DNA of 64,000 bases from Cryptomeria japonica (GCF_030272615.1 NC_081414.1:47856501-47920500), one strand, 5' to 3'. Shown: positions 24,151 to 39,143, numbered from the stretch's first letter. Program-made: numbers and translations. The notes: generated by a model not told the origin, from the sequence alone.

Positions 24151-26072
24151 CCCCCTTGTCACTATCCATTTATGAACTCTCTCTCTCTCTCTCTCCACCT
24201 ATCTATCTCCTCATTCCCTAGGTATCTCAATCCCTCCATGTCTACCTCTCCATCCATCCCCTCATAATCATCTATTTGTTTTTCTATATATTCTATTCTC
24301 CTTCCCTCCCCTCTCTAGGTATCTCCCTTCCTTTCTTTCCCTCTCCCTCTCTATCTCCCTCCCCCAATCTCTTGTCTTCTCTATTCCTCTCTTATTCTCT
24401 ATCTTCATTGTCTAGGTCATCACCTCTCCATCCCATCCTCTCTCCCATCTTGGTTTCTCCCTCCCTTCCTCTCCACCTATCTACATCTGCATATAGGTCT
24501 CGTTACCCACCTCTCTTTATCCCCCTCTATCTATCTCACTCCTTTGTCACCATCTAGGTCTCTCATATATCTATATGTCCCCTCTATAGTTCTCTCCCTC
24601 CCTCCCTACCTTTCTCTCCCCCCTTAACCCCATCCCTTTATGAAATCCCTCCTCTTCTCTCTCTCTCCCCTAACCTCTTTATCTCCTCCTTCCATAGGTC
24701 TCTCACTCTCTCCATGTCTATCTCTCCATCCATCCCCTCTTAATTATCTCTTTTTTCTTTTATCTATCCTCTTCTACTTCCCTCCCCTCTCTAGGTATCT
24801 CCCTCCCTTTCTTCCCCTCTCCCTCTCTATCTCCCCATCCATACATACCCACATATATATCTTTCTCCCCTTCTCCCAGCTATTCTCTCTTCTTCTTGTA
24901 TTATCTCTCTCTATAGTCTAGGTCATCAACTCTCTCTCTCCCCTCTCTAGGTTTCTTGGTCCCTTCCTCTCCACCTATCTACTTGTAAATCATGTCTCAT
25001 TACTCATCTCTTTGAATTCTCTATATTTCCATCTAGGTCTCTCATGTCTCTTTCCCCATCTATTTCTCTCCCTCTCTCTTCCCTTATATCTCCCTCCCCC
25101 TTTACCCCTATTTATTTTTTAACTCTCTCCCTCTCTTCTCTCTCTCCCCTCACCTCTTTATCTCCTCCTTACTTAGGTCTTTCACTCCCTCCATGTCTAC
25201 CTCTTCCTCAATCTCCTCATACTCCTCTGTCTTTATTATTTCATCTCTCCTCTTATCCCTCCCTCCCATTTCTAGCCATCTCCTTTATTTTCTTCCCCTC
25301 TCCCTTTCTATCTCCCTCTCCCTCCTTATCACCATCTCTCTCTCCCTTCCCTAGTAATTCTTATTCTCTCTCTTCTATCTACATCATCAGCCTTCCATCA
25401 CACCCTCTCTCCCCCTCTCTTGGTTTCTCCCTCTTTCCCTCTCCACCTCTCTACGTCTTCATCCATATCTCATTACTAACATCTTTCTATCCTCCTTCAT
25501 CTATCTCAAACCTCTCTCCCTATATCTCCCTATGTAGGTCTATCACCTCTCTCTCTCCCCCTCTAGGTATCTTATATCTCTATCTAACTCCTCTTTAGTT
25601 CAGTCCCCCCCTCTCCACCTCCCTCCCTACCTTCTTACTCCTCTCCCTCTCTCTTTCTTCTTGAACTTATCTATCATTTTATTGTCTTTCCCCCTCACCC
25701 ATCTACTTGTCTCCTCTCTAGGTCGCTCACTCCATGTATACCTCTCCTCTTCCCCTCCTTAACTCTCTCTTTCTCTTTGTTCTCTCTCCCTCTTCTTCTC
25801 TGTCATTCTACTAAGTCATCAAATCTCCTCTTGTGTCCCCCTTTATCTATCTCACCCATGTCTTTCCATCTAGGTCTCTAACCTCTCTCTTGCCCTCTAG
25901 GTATCTCATCTCTCTATATGTACCCTCTTTAGTTCTCTCCCTCCCTCCTTACCACTCTCCCTTTACACAATCTCTTATTCTCTTCTTTGTCATCCCTCAC
26001 CTCTCTATCTCCTTCCCTATGTCTATCATTTCCTCCACCCTATTCCCTAGAACCTATACCCTAAACCCTATA
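23930..26072 (+). repeat. Polypyrimidine (CT-rich) arm
   Basis: Over 2 kb consisting almost wholly of C and T on the plus strand, with recurring phrases such as CTAGGTCTCTCACTCCCTCC and CTCTCTAGGTATCTCCCTCC. Long open frames here (up to 184 codons, 25044-25598) encode only Ser, Leu, Pro, Tyr runs and are a result of the composition. Confidence 0.92.
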
Positions 26073-26100
26073 TTAGAGAGAGAGAGAGAGAGAGAGAGTT
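25844..26100 (+). repeat. 257-bp direct duplication near the apex, copy 1
   Basis: Starts ATCTATCTCACCC and ends with ACCCTAAACCCTATAT and an (AG)n run (26073-26098). Repeated with few changes at 26101-26362. Confidence 0.9.
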
Positions 26101-26324
26101 ATCTATCTCACCCCTGTCTTTCCATCTATGTCTCTAACCTCTCTCTCACCCTATAGGTATCTCATCTCTCTATATGCACCCTCTTTAGTTCTCTCCCTTC
26201 CTCCTTACCACTATCCCTTTACATAATATCTTATTCTCTTCTCTGTCATCCCTCACCTCTCTATCTCCTTCCCTAGGTCTATCATTTCCTCCACCCTATT
26301 CCCTAGAATCTATACCCTAAACCC

Positions 26325-26362
<38 letters not shown>
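26101..26362 (+). repeat. 257-bp direct duplication near the apex, copy 2
   Basis: Second copy. Its terminal (AG)n run (26327-26361) is where the plus strand changes for good from pyrimidine-rich to purine-rich, so this is the apex of the inverted repeat. Confidence 0.9.
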
Positions 26363-26365
<3 letters not shown>

Positions 26366-26618
26366 GAAGGGAGATGAAGACATGGAAGGAGTGAGGAACC
26401 TTGGGAAGGAGGAGATAGAGAAGTGAAGGGAGATATAGAGAGTTCATAAATGGAGAGGGGTAAGTGGGGATGATTTAGATACGTATAGGGGGAGAGAGAG
26501 GTGAGAGACCTAGATAGGGAGAGAGAGCAGTGACATAGATAGAGGGGGATAGAGAGAAGTGAGTAATTATACAAGGATGGATAATTATATAGGTAGAGAG
26601 GGAGGAAGGAAGAAAGCT

Positions 26619-26624
<6 letters not shown>

Positions 26625-26697
<73 letters not shown>
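26625..26697 (+). repeat. (GA)n microsatellite, about 73 bp
   Basis: Uninterrupted GA dinucleotide run. Confidence 0.98.
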
Positions 26698-26699
<2 letters not shown>

Positions 26700-26760
26700 G
26701 ATGACCTCAAGAATGGAGAGAGAGAATAAGAGAGGGAGAGAAATATGGAGAGATAAAGGG

Positions 26761-29111
<2,351 letters not shown>

Positions 29112-29129
29112 AAGTACCAATATGGACAA

Positions 29130-29262
29130 TACCCACAACCCTACGTACCTAAAACCCTATACCATCAATCTTATACACCAAACTCCATACCAATACCCTC
29201 AACCCTAAACTCTATATCCTCAACCCTATACTAAACCCTATATCATACTCTTTATTCCATAA
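29130..29262 (+). repeat. Degenerate telomere-like CCCTAAA motifs
   Basis: Several CCCTA/CCCTAAAC-type words (ACCTAAAACCCTATACC, CTCAACCCTAAACTC, ACTAAACCCTATATC). Similar words occur at 26054-26071, 26314-26330, 26780-26850 and 27925-27990. They are degenerate and never form more than about two adjacent repeats. Confidence 0.5.
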
Positions 29263-30944
29263 ACCGTATACAAGAGAGGGAGATGTGATGATTGAGAGAG
29301 GGGAGGGAGAGAGAAAATGAGTGAGATAATAAAAAATATAAAGTGAGGGATAAGGAGGGAAGGAGAGAGAATTAGATAGGGAGTGATTAGGAGACCTAGA
29401 GAGGGGATAGATATAAATGTGAGGGAGAGAGAGAAGTTTATAAAAAGAGGAAGAGGGGTAAAGTAGCAAGGATAGAGGTAGAGAGGGAGGTAAAGAACTA
29501 GAGAGGGAAGAGATATAAGTACTAGAGCTTAGGGAGAGAGGTAAATAGACTTAGGGGAGAGATAGATTGAGAGAGATATGGGGGAGAGAGGTTGATAATG
29601 ATATAGAGAGAGAGAGGTAGAGAGTTAAAGATGGGTGGAAGGAGAGACCTAGAAATGTGAGGGAGGGATAAGAGGAGAGATGAAAGAATAAAGAGAGACA
29701 AGAGTATGAGGGGATTGAGTGAGAGGTAAACATGGAGGGACTGAAAGACCTAGGGAAGAAGAAGATAGAGAGGTGGGGGAAGAGAGAGAAGAGAGGGAGA
29801 GAGTTCAAAAATAAATAGGGGTAAAGGGGGAGGGAGATAGAGGGGAAGAGAGAGCGAGAGAACTAGAGAGGGGAGAAATAGATAGGTGAGAGAACTATAT
29901 GGGGAAAGAGAGATGAGAGACCTAGATGAAAAGAGGGAGGATTGAGATAGATAGAGGGAATAGAGAGAGGTGAGTAATGAGACATGATGTAGAGGTAGAT
30001 TGGTGGAGAGGAAGTGAGAAACATAGAGAGGGGAGAGAGAGTTGATGATCAAGAATGTAGAGAGAGAGAATACAAGAGGAATAGAGAATAAGAAAGTGGG
30101 GGAGAAAGATATATATGGGAGTATGTATGGATGGGGAGATAGAGAGGGAGAGGGGGAGAAATGGTGGGATATACCTAGAGAGGGGAGGGAGATATAAGAG
30201 GAGACACAAAAGAAAAAAGAGAGGAGTAAGAAGGGATGGATGGAAAGGTAGACACGAAGGGAGTGAGAGACTTATGAAAGGAGGAGATAAAGAGGTTAAG
30301 GGAGGAAGAGAAGAGGAGGGAGTTCATAAAGGGAAAGGGTTAAGGGGAAGGAAGAGAGAGGTAGAGAGGGAGGGAGAGAACTACAGAGGGGACATATATA
30401 TAGGTGAGAGACCTTAGATATGGCGAGAGAGGAGTGATGTAGATAGAGGGGGATAAATAGAGGTGGGAAATGAAACCTATATGCAAAGGTAGATAGGTGG
30501 AGAGGAAGGGAAGGATAAACCTAGAGAGGGGAGAGAGGGTGGGATGGAGAGGTGATGACCTAGACAATGGAGATAGATAATAATAGGAAGAGAGAAGACA
30601 AGAGAGCGGGGGAGGGAGATAGAGAGGGAGAGGGGAAGAAAGGAAGGAAGAGACCTGGAGAGGGTAGGGAGGGAGAAGAGAAGAGATAGAAGAACAAAGA
30701 GATTAGTAAGAGGGGATGGATGGAGAGGTAGACATGGAGGGATGAGAGACCTAATAAATGAGGAGATAGATAGGTTTGGAGAGAGAGATGGATAGGGGTA
30801 AGGGGAGGGGAGAGAAAGGTGGAGAGTGAGGGAGAGAACTAGAGGGTGGGTGATTAGATAGGTGAGAAATCTAGAGGGGGAGAGAGAGGCGGGTAATAAA
30901 ATAGGGAGGGAGAGGTAGTGAGTTGAATAGGGAGGGAGGGAGAG

Positions 30945-31400
30945 CCCTAGATATGGGGAGAGAGAGGATAGAAGGGATAGTTAGTGACCAAGAGAATGGA
31001 GAGGGATGGGAGAGAAACAATAAGAGAGTGAGAGAGAAGAAGAGAGAGGGAGGGAGTCAATGATAGAAATGGGGGTAAGGAAGGAAGGAAAGGTAGAAAG
31101 GGTGGGATATACCTAGAGAAGGGAGAAAGAAGTGAGAGAGAAAAGAGAGGGAGATAGATAGGTCTAGAGTTTGGGGAAGATAAAGAGAGTGAGATACAAA
31201 GCCCCAAAGAATGCTAATAGGAGCATGCTGATTATTGAAATTTTATATGATCCTCTAAAAACTAGAATCTAAATTATAACTCCTATGGAGCTGAAACCAC
31301 TCTCAAACATCCTGCCAATATATATATGAAATATAACTTAAAGTATAAGAAAGGAAAAAGACATATTGAAATGGGACTTATACTTTAATGTTTGGTTGTG
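30945..31400 (-). repeat. Right inner inverted-repeat arm
   Basis: Complement of 23678-24150. Both purine-rich sequence and the adjacent ordinary sequence (31200-31400) are paired, which shows that the arm match is not just shared simple repeat. Confidence 0.85.
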
Positions 31401-32121
31401 CTCTCTATCAAGTTTGCACATGTTTCAATGAAACTAAAAAAAACACCATAGGACCTTAATCTCTCTTAAAGCTATCCAAGCATTTAATTTTTTTCACATT
31501 TTGATTTCGTTAAGGCTTTCATCTTTAATTTCTTTTGTTAGTATGTCTGTTTATGGTCAAAAACCAACATGCACTATTTTGGGTATAGTTTTTTACACGT
31601 TCATCGGATTTCAAAGAAACTTACATTTTTAGAAACTAGACTCCATTCTACACAACTTAAAAAAAAGTTTTGATTTTTTGATTAGTTTTCAATGATTTTA
31701 AGGGGGCGCACACTCAATTTTTTGTTTTTTAGGATGTGTCCACTTTGAAATTAGTAAAAAATCATATACTCATTAAAAATTAGCTGAAAAATTTGACATA
31801 AATTACAATGTGTTAGCTAATTTCTCACCGAAGTGAATTTAAAAATTCAAAAAAAAAGTTAACATTTTAGGGGGGCCACAATAGGCACTATGTTATGTTT
31901 TTTGCATAAAAACAAGACCACTTTTTGTGGCGCCCATTTTTGAAGCCCTTAAATTTCCACCATTTTCAAAACAAATTAGTAGTTTAGAAATTAGATTCGA
32001 AGCCCTCTGACTGTTGTTCTTGTTGCATCTTCAAACTTGGAGTGTAACTATGATCAATTTCTCATTGAAGTTCAGATTTTGTTGATTTCAGAAAAAAAAA
32101 AGTGGCATCTTAAGACTCCCT
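31401..32121. other. Right-arm flank without left counterpart
   Basis: AT-rich sequence with GGGGGCGCACACTC (31701) and GGGGGGCCACAATAGGC (31871) tracts. I could not match it to the left flank 23346-23677, so the two outer spacers differ. Confidence 0.45.
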
Positions 32122-32150
32122 TTTGGTACCACAACTTGGTGCACATACCC
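32122..32150 (-). repeat. Right outer terminal inverted repeat
   Basis: TTTTGGTACCACAACTTGGT followed by GCACATACC; complement of the left end at 23317. Confidence 0.75.
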
Positions 32151-34110
32151 ATCTATCAAATTATTAATTTAAAATACTTTATATTCAATTATATACCATA
32201 TTTGCTAAATAAATTATATAATACAAATATATAATAAATATCAATAATGTATATTAGTAATTAAGGGAAGGGTATCAATAGTCGATATAACTAACTTCAC
32301 ACACCCTAAGCTGCTAAATAGTACATCAAATTTTGATGATTTTGTTGGTTGTCTTCATATGTATGAAGAATGGAGGATGATTTGTTATGTGCACAAAGGT
32401 CATAAGGGGCTCATTTGATATCTATTTATAAATGCCTCAATAACTCTACACTACAACACCTCAAAAATTTGCATGACTAATCCAATAAATATTCCTCTAA
32501 TAATTGTTTAAATCAATACTTATGCACAAATGTTCCAATAACCCGCACTATGGGTACCAATAAAGTTGCATAATTTCAATTAAATATTAAAATTTTGATT
32601 ACTTGAGGTACAAGTGGACGGCTATTAATACATATGAAATATTTTAGTGGACTTATTATTATTATTATTATTTTTAAATTAATAATTGAAAGATTGGGTA
32701 AACAAGAAATGAAAAGTAATTGGAACATAGAGTGATTATACACGGCTATTCTCTATACAAAACAACACCTAATCAAAAACACAAATTTGCATAATACAAT
32801 TGTTTTTCAACAGATCATATATAAGACTTTTTCTGAATGGACATGGCCTTAGTAGACCCCTTCCCCTTTTAACACAAAATATAACTAAAATATATTCTCC
32901 CCGACAGCGACAATGACAACACAAAAGTGCGACGATGCAAATTAAAATATGGCAGCTGCCGCTAATTGGAGTTCCGTGTAAACTGGTCAGCCTACTCTTA
33001 TTACATTTATTCTCAAGCTTATTTTCTAAACACCTGTATTTGTTGTTTTCCATGCATTCTTTTTAACATACGTATTTTGTATACAGAATTTATTACTGGT
33101 AGAAGTCCTTGCATGCAGTGCTATGGGATTTATTTTGCAGGTATGCTAAATAATGTATCATGAAGATAAGGAAATTTTAATAGCTCTATTCTGCTAAAAT
33201 AGGTATTAGCATGAAACTCAATTGGGAATTTGGGCTATGGAAACAAAAAGCGTAAGAGAAGCTTGTGAAGGATTCCCATTCAGCACTGCAACTAAGATTC
33301 CACACTATCAACTCGGTCGTATGTAGTAGTTGTTGGCCTCGGATAATCCACTAATGAAGATGGAGTCATGAATTCAATTCACAGTGTTTTGCTTTAGGAT
33401 CGACTTTTGTCACTTTTTTCTTTTCTTCTGGACCATTTCATTTGATTTGGCTTTGGATTAGATTATTATTTTGGGAGTGTTTTACACATCAGAAATAATA
33501 TTTTTTAGTATGTAATTTTATGTGGTCAATATTTTGAAGTAGAACTGATTAAAGAGTTGTATAAGAATTTTTTATTTGTGGTCAATATTTTGAACTAGAA
33601 TCGAATAAAGGATTGCTTATTATTTTGAAGAACTGAATAAAAGGATATATAAAATTCTCCAACTTGTAGTCAATATTTTGAAGTAGAACAAATTCTCTAG
33701 GTTTCAGTGTTTTAATTGAAATAGGGGTCATTTTTAAAAATAATTCTTCTACATTTCTTTAATCTATAAATAAGCTATAAAAATATTTAGCTCACATTCT
33801 TATCTTGGGTTCTCTTTGAGTCTAAATGATAGTTCAATAGAATCAACTTAAACAAATTATGATTTTTTAATTAATAAATTATGATCCTAGATAATTCCCT
33901 TTCTATTATATATATATAATATTTCAATTTTTTATAATAGATCTAGGTTTCAATAAAAATTCTATGAAAAATAATGTAAGTTTAAAAATTCCTCTAACGT
34001 ATTATTTTTATTATGTATAATATCATCTTTTGTACTTTAAACTACACAATATTTTCATTATCAAAGTTTTAGAAATAAGTGTCGTAAGGTAGGAAATATC
34101 ATTAGTTGTT
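32151..34110. other. AT-rich intergenic sequence
   Basis: No coding region recognised. It holds a short tandem array at 33522-33690 and a C/G-containing patch around 32870-32960 without clear features. Confidence 0.5.
33522..33690 (+). repeat. Short tandem repeat, GTGGTCAATATTTTGAA units
   Basis: Starts at 33522, 33578 and 33666 with GTGGTCAATATTTTGAAGTA-type units and a partial copy near 33630. Spacing 56-88 bp. Confidence 0.75.
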
Positions 34111-34208
34111 ATGATACCCAACACTTGTTTTATGAAGAATGTATATTTGGAAGATTTTTGTGTCTTCTCTCCTTCTCGTGTGGAAATATATGATAGGTCA
34201 TTGAGGTC

Positions 34209-34699
34209 TGTTGGTGTAAATAAATATTCATCTTGGATATTATTACACCTTACTTAAGTTTACTTAGGAAATGCATTTCATAGTAGTTTGGGTATGAGAC
34301 ACTTGGGTGTTTGTGCCACATTGGGATAGTGTGTGTAGGAGAATTTCCACCTTTTATGGTGTTGATCTTGTTACTACTCTATCATATCCACTTATTGTGG
34401 AGTGATAATTCCACATTCGATGGGTGATCCACCTCATGTGGAATATTTTATTGTTTCTCCTACCTACCCACACCTATTTCCTACCTACCCTTGTTTCTTA
34501 TTGAGCGACATGTCATGTTTGTGTGTTCACATATCAATATAGCCTTGCCTATATAAGCAGACTCATATTCATTGTATGTAACACTTGATGATCCAGCTGA
34601 TCAGTATTTTCATCTTGATAGAATACAGTTTATTCCTATCATTATTTTGTCTCTCTATTGTATTTTTCATTGAGCCCTTGATCTTGGCAAAATCTCACA
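34209..34699 (+). repeat. 5' LTR of element 3
   Basis: 491 bp, TGTTGGTGTAAATAAATATT start, ATCTCACA end. Very similar to 38654-39143, with only scattered differences, so this insertion seems younger than elements 1 and 2. Confidence 0.93.
34550..34556 (+). promoter_or_regulatory. TATA box in the 5' LTR of element 3
   Basis: TATATAA in the context GCCTATATAAGCAG, conserved at the same place in the 3' LTR (38995-39001). A short distance downstream the LTR continues with CATTGTATGTAAC, a plausible start region. Confidence 0.65.
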
Positions 34700-34711
34700 T
34701 AGTATCAGAGC
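34700..34711 (+). other. Primer-binding site of element 3
   Basis: TAGTATCAGAGC immediately after the LTR; one base off TGGTATCAGAGC. Confidence 0.88.
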
Positions 34712-36205
34712 CTATAGGGCTTCATTGATTAGTTTTTTGGAGACATTTTGGAGGCTTCAATTTTTGGGTTTGGGGATCTTCATTTTTTGGGGGCGTTGTA
34801 CAGCGATTTGGACATCACGGTTGAGTTCGGGAGGCCGTTTCCATGAATTTCGACTATAAAGTCGACTATATTTGGTGAGGGAAAATTCTTCGCCAATTCT
34901 GCTATATTTGTACGGATTTTTCAAAAAAAAAATTATTTTTTAAAATTTTCCTTTAAATTTTATTTTCAAAAATTCATTTATATATTCGGAGAAACTTTTA
35001 TAAATCGGAGGGGGCATTTAAAAAAATTTAGTGTAAAGGTTTAATTATTTAAAAAAAAACAAATTTTATTATATTTTACGGGGGGAGGGTTTAACCCCCC
35101 ACCCCGACATCCGTACTCTGCAATCATTACTTTGTAGGCACAGTACTGCACCGATGTACTCCTCACTGCTTCTCGACCGCTGTTCCATTCTTCGGCTGCT
35201 GTCTCGACCGTCAATCACCTGCGGCTATCTCACCAGCCACCGTCGGCCACCCATCCTTCCCGACCAAACTCCTTAGCATGATCAGGTTTCATTGTCACTG
35301 CATTTTGTCTTGAGTGATTGGAGCAAGTGTGGTCAACGTTTGGTTCCTACCATTCCACTTTATATGGTGCTAATTTCATTTGTTTACAGATTTTTAAAAA
35401 AGCCTATGTACTATTTATGCAGTTTTTCTTTTGGAAGTAAGGAGTAAAGCATAGTGGGCCCCACCTCCCACTTAAAGTTTTTAAAAGTTTTAATAGAAAA
35501 TATTCCAAGGTGCCTATCAAATTGGTGGGACTTTTTAATGAGATGGATTTTTAGCCCAACTCTAAATTTGGTAATAATTCTGCTAAAATTGGCGGAAGAA
35601 AGAATTTTTGCTTCTACCCCCTCTCCATTTGTATTTTCAGTATGATTGGCGATTTTCAAATGGCGATATTTCGGGCTCAGAACCTCCTTTTCCAGTGCAA
35701 TGTTTTTTGAAATGGGCTAGAATTCCGTTCTCTTCGCAGTGGTGGAAGAATTTTCTGATTTTTATGGACGGATTTTTTAGAAATTGCAGATCTTCATGAC
35801 TGTACCTGTCTAATTCCCGATTTTGCAACTTTAGAGGCCTCGTTTGGGGTCATACAACCTCCTTTTCAGGTGCCATTTTTTTTTAAAGTACATAATTTTT
35901 CATCTACTTTCATAATCTGCCATTTGTTTGTAGTGATTTTGAGTATAAATTGTACTTTCAGTATTTGGTCATTTTTGGCCTATTTGGTACTAGTATTTCG
36001 CTTGGATATCAGTTTAGATCACTAGAAGTATTTGTTGAAGTCTCTTAGATCTCATTTTAAGAAGTTGTAAATTGAAATCAGAAGTCCACTTTGTCTTGTT
36101 TTGCAAGTGGCCCATTGTATACACACTAAGTATAAAGTGCCAAATCACCATTTTGGGGGGGGGTTTCTTGATTGAGTATTTTGGGGGGGTGTCTTGTCTT
36201 GTGTG
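34712..36205 (+). other. Leader of element 3
   Basis: A long 5' leader with homopolymer tracts (A8 near 34927, G-runs near 35080 and 36155). No conserved frame; a small G-rich stretch GGGGGGGGG at about 36153 precedes gag. Confidence 0.6.
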
Positions 36206-37602
36206 ATGGGTTCTCCTAAATTTCCACTTTTAACTCCTCATAATTATGCATCATGGAAGATTAAGGCATGGAGTAAACTAATGGAAAAATGACTCATTCA
36301 TTATGTAACTGGAACTATTACAACACCACCTGATCCTAAGATTGATCCTAATGCTCAACTTGAATGGCTCACTAAAAATTCTATGGAAATTGGAATTCTT
36401 AGAAAGTATGTATCAGATGACCTCATTTTTCACATTGATAAGTGTACTACAATTAAAGAGGCTTGGGATATTTTTCAGAAATTGTATGGTCAAGTTGATG
36501 AGATTAAGGGCTACAAGCTTGATAGTGAACTCACAACTTTGGATCCCAAGAATTTTGATACAATCCAAGTTTATGTCACAAAAGCAAATGAGCTAAGAGC
36601 AAAGCTAAAGGATTGTGGAATTGACAAAAATGATGCTCAATTGGTTTACAACTTGTTGGACAAGCTTCCTTCAGCGCATGCAACCTTTGTATCTAGCTTT
36701 CACACCCATAGGTTAGCTCAAGGTTCCTCATACACTTCTCCCTCATTTGATTCATTCATGGAGATGTTGATACTTGAGAAATCTAAGTTGACCAAGATGG
36801 GGATTCTCAAATCTTCAAAGTCACAAGCTTTGGTGGCTAATAAAGGGAATCAAAGCAATCAAGGAAAAAGCAAGAATCAAAAGCAACCTAAGTCAAAACC
36901 ACAACAAGATGGAGCATAATCTTCCTCTCCACATAAAGGTGATTCACCATTCTCACCTAAGAGGAAATCGTATAAGGACAATCTTTTTTGTGGATATTGC
37001 AAGAAGTCAGGACATGATGAACATCATTTTTATAAGAAGGATATTGATGAGTTGAAGAATCTTCTTGAGAAGAACAAAATCAACCTACCTTCTAGAATTT
37101 CTACATCGGCTTCTTCTTCCAAGGATAAAGGAAAGGATCACTCTTTTGGGACAGATAAAGGAAAGGGACAAGCTCTTTGTGCTACTACAAGTGATGATTC
37201 AGGGAGATGGCTTCTAGATTCAGGGGCTTCTCATCATATGGAATCTTTGCAGTCTATGTTTTCTACATTTGAACCTTGCCACATGCCACAGATTTTGATG
37301 GAAAATCATACATACATGGATGTGATTGGGAAATGATCTATTCCATTGGGGATAACTCCTTCAATGATGTGTTGTGTGTACCCCACTTGACAAATAATCT
37401 TCTTTCCATCTATCAAATCACACATGGGGCAACTAGGAAAACTGTGGAGCTCACACCTGATTCAGTTATCATTATAGACTTGGAGAGTGGAGCTATCATT
37501 GCGACTGGTGTGGTTGATCTTGCATCTCGGTTGTACTCTTTTTCACATTTTGGTCCTATTGATGAGGTTGATTCTTGCTATGTTGATGATTCAGATTTTT
37601 AG
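36206..37602 (+). pseudogene. Gag-protease of element 3
   Basis: From ATG 36206 (MGSPKFPLLTPHNYASWKIK) the frame shows a UBN2-like gag with TIKEAWDIFQKLYG and LLDKLPSAHATFVSSF. A knuckle-like CGYCKKSGHDEHHF follows (the fourth ligand Cys is Phe). The aspartic protease motif DSGASHHM starts at 37217. Stops are present at 36290 and 36917 and near 37334, with a one-base loss soon after. From 37350 the frame reads DNSFNDVLCVPHLTNNLLSI, typical of the protease to pre-integrase region. Confidence 0.88.
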
Positions 37603-38260
37603 GAGAACTTTGGGCACTTGAACTTGGGGATTCTCACATGTGAGCCCGTTATTGAGCCTTGCATTTCATCTCCTTCTCTTGATATCGCACCACCTATTGC
37701 ACCTGATGATGTAGCTAGTGCGATGGTTTTGCCTTCTTGTGATTCAGTGCAACAGGATATTTCATGTCTTCCAGCTTCAATTGATTGGGATGACTACTTG
37801 ACATACATTGTAGGTTTGTTTGTGGAGTCCTACATTGCAGATTTGGGAGACATCATTGATAACATTCATCTTCTCTTTGATGAAGATGATCCTTCTTCGA
37901 TTGTTGCGAGGGAACACTTTGACCCTCTTGTGCATTCTCTACATGATCAATCTTTAGAGGTTGACATGATTGTGGATACTTTTGTCTAGCATTTGGAGGA
38001 GGTCTCTTTATCTTTTGAGGAGACATGTGTGTCTTTGGATATTGTTCTACATTCTTCTCCACTAGATCTTGGAGTACCTTTTTCAGTAGTGTGGCGCAGT
38101 TTACCACCTTTGGAAGGGGTAACTTCTAGCATCGACATGTGGACACTTGAGCAATTTTCAGAAATTCCTTTCATCATGAGTATTTTTCCTACATCTTCCC
38201 TTCATGATTGGGGAGACTTCATGGATACACCTTTGGTTTTGTTTTTTCCTAAGGGGAGGA
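37603..38260 (+). pseudogene. Acidic C-terminal region replacing pol in element 3 (unknown)
   Basis: It follows in the same frame after a TAG at 37600. The first residues, ENFGHLNLGIL, still look like the GAG-pre-integrase block (FGHLN), then similarity ends. About 215 codons follow, interrupted by one TAG (37987), rich in Asp, Ser, Pro, Leu and Ile with many short acidic clusters (LLFDEDDPSS, SIDWDDYL). It resembles no integrase or RT. It runs up to a purine-rich stretch (CCTAAGGGGAGGAACG, about 38249) and could be a captured sequence or fast-evolving retroelement protein. Confidence 0.6.
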
Positions 38261-38640
38261 ACGTGGTTCGATGTCTGTGGAGCAGTTTCTTCATTCATCA
38301 TCGAGCTTCTATTGTTGGTGCAGATTCCATATTGAGGGGGGGATTCCTAGTCTCTCTTCTTCTTCTCTCATATGGGGGGGGGGGGGCGCTTTTTCCTCAC
38401 ATGGGGTTTTGTCCTTCACATACTTCTATGAGAGTTCTTTGTATCTAGTTTTTATCTCTCGTTTGGGGGAGGATTTTTTCCCATTGGGTTTTTCTCTCTT
38501 TCCCCGCTTTGTGAGAGATTTTATTGCATTGGTTTGCATGCATTTGCATTTGTACATGGGTACCTAACATGGCCTCATAGCCGGGACCCATCTTGCATTG
38601 CTTAGTTGCATTTTAGACTTAAGTGTATTCCCCTAAGTTG

Positions 38641-38653
38641 CACTTAAGGGGGG
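38641..38653 (+). other. Polypurine tract of element 3
   Basis: CACTTAAGGGGGG directly before TGTTGG. The same ACTTAAGGGGGG occurs before the left LTR of the nested element at 42573-60678 (minus strand), suggesting kinship. Confidence 0.85.
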
Positions 38654-39143
38654 TGTTGGTGTAAATAAATATTCATCTTGGATATTATTACACCTTGCTT
38701 AAGTTTACTTAGGAAATGCATTTCATATTAGTTTGAGTATGAGACACTTGGGTGTTTGTGCCACATTGGGATAGTGTGTGTAGGATAATTTCCACCTTTT
38801 ATGGTGTTGATCTTGTTACTACTCTATCATATCCACTTATTGTGGAGTGATAATTCCACATTCAATGGGTGATCCACCTCATGTGGAATATTTTATTGTT
38901 TCTCCTACCTACTCACACCTATTTCCTACCTACCCTTGTTTCTTATTGAGCCACATGTCATATTTGTGTGCTCACATATCCATATAGCCTTGCCTATATA
39001 AGCAGGCTCATATTCATTGTATGTAACGCTTGATGATCCAGTTGATCAGTATTTTCATCTTGATAGAATACAATTTATTCCTATCATTATTTTGTCTCTC
39101 TATTGTATTTTTCATTGAGCCGTTGATCTTGGCAAAATCTCAT
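38654..39143 (+). repeat. 3' LTR of element 3
   Basis: About 490 bp, partner of 34209-34699; carries the TATA box at 38995-39001. Confidence 0.92.

Larger units (their letters stand above)
34209..39143 (+). mobile_element. Element 3: Copia-type retrotransposon with gag and protease but no pol
   Basis: LTRs 34209-34699 and 38654-39143, primer-binding site 34700-34711, polypurine tract 38641-38653. Probable target duplication AGGTC at 34204-34208 and 39144-39148, with a slightly decayed 3' LTR end. Internal region: 1.5-kb leader, UBN2-type gag, protease, the first residues of the GAG-pre-integrase domain, then an unrelated acidic open region up to the 3' LTR. Integrase, RT and RNase H are absent, so it is non-autonomous. 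Confidence 0.88.

Noticed and set aside
25044-25598. 184-codon open frame (and others of 60-128 codons between 23838 and 31207)
   Set aside because: They lie in pure CT or GA repeats, where stop codons are rare by composition, and encode only Ser/Leu/Pro/Tyr or Glu/Arg/Gly runs.
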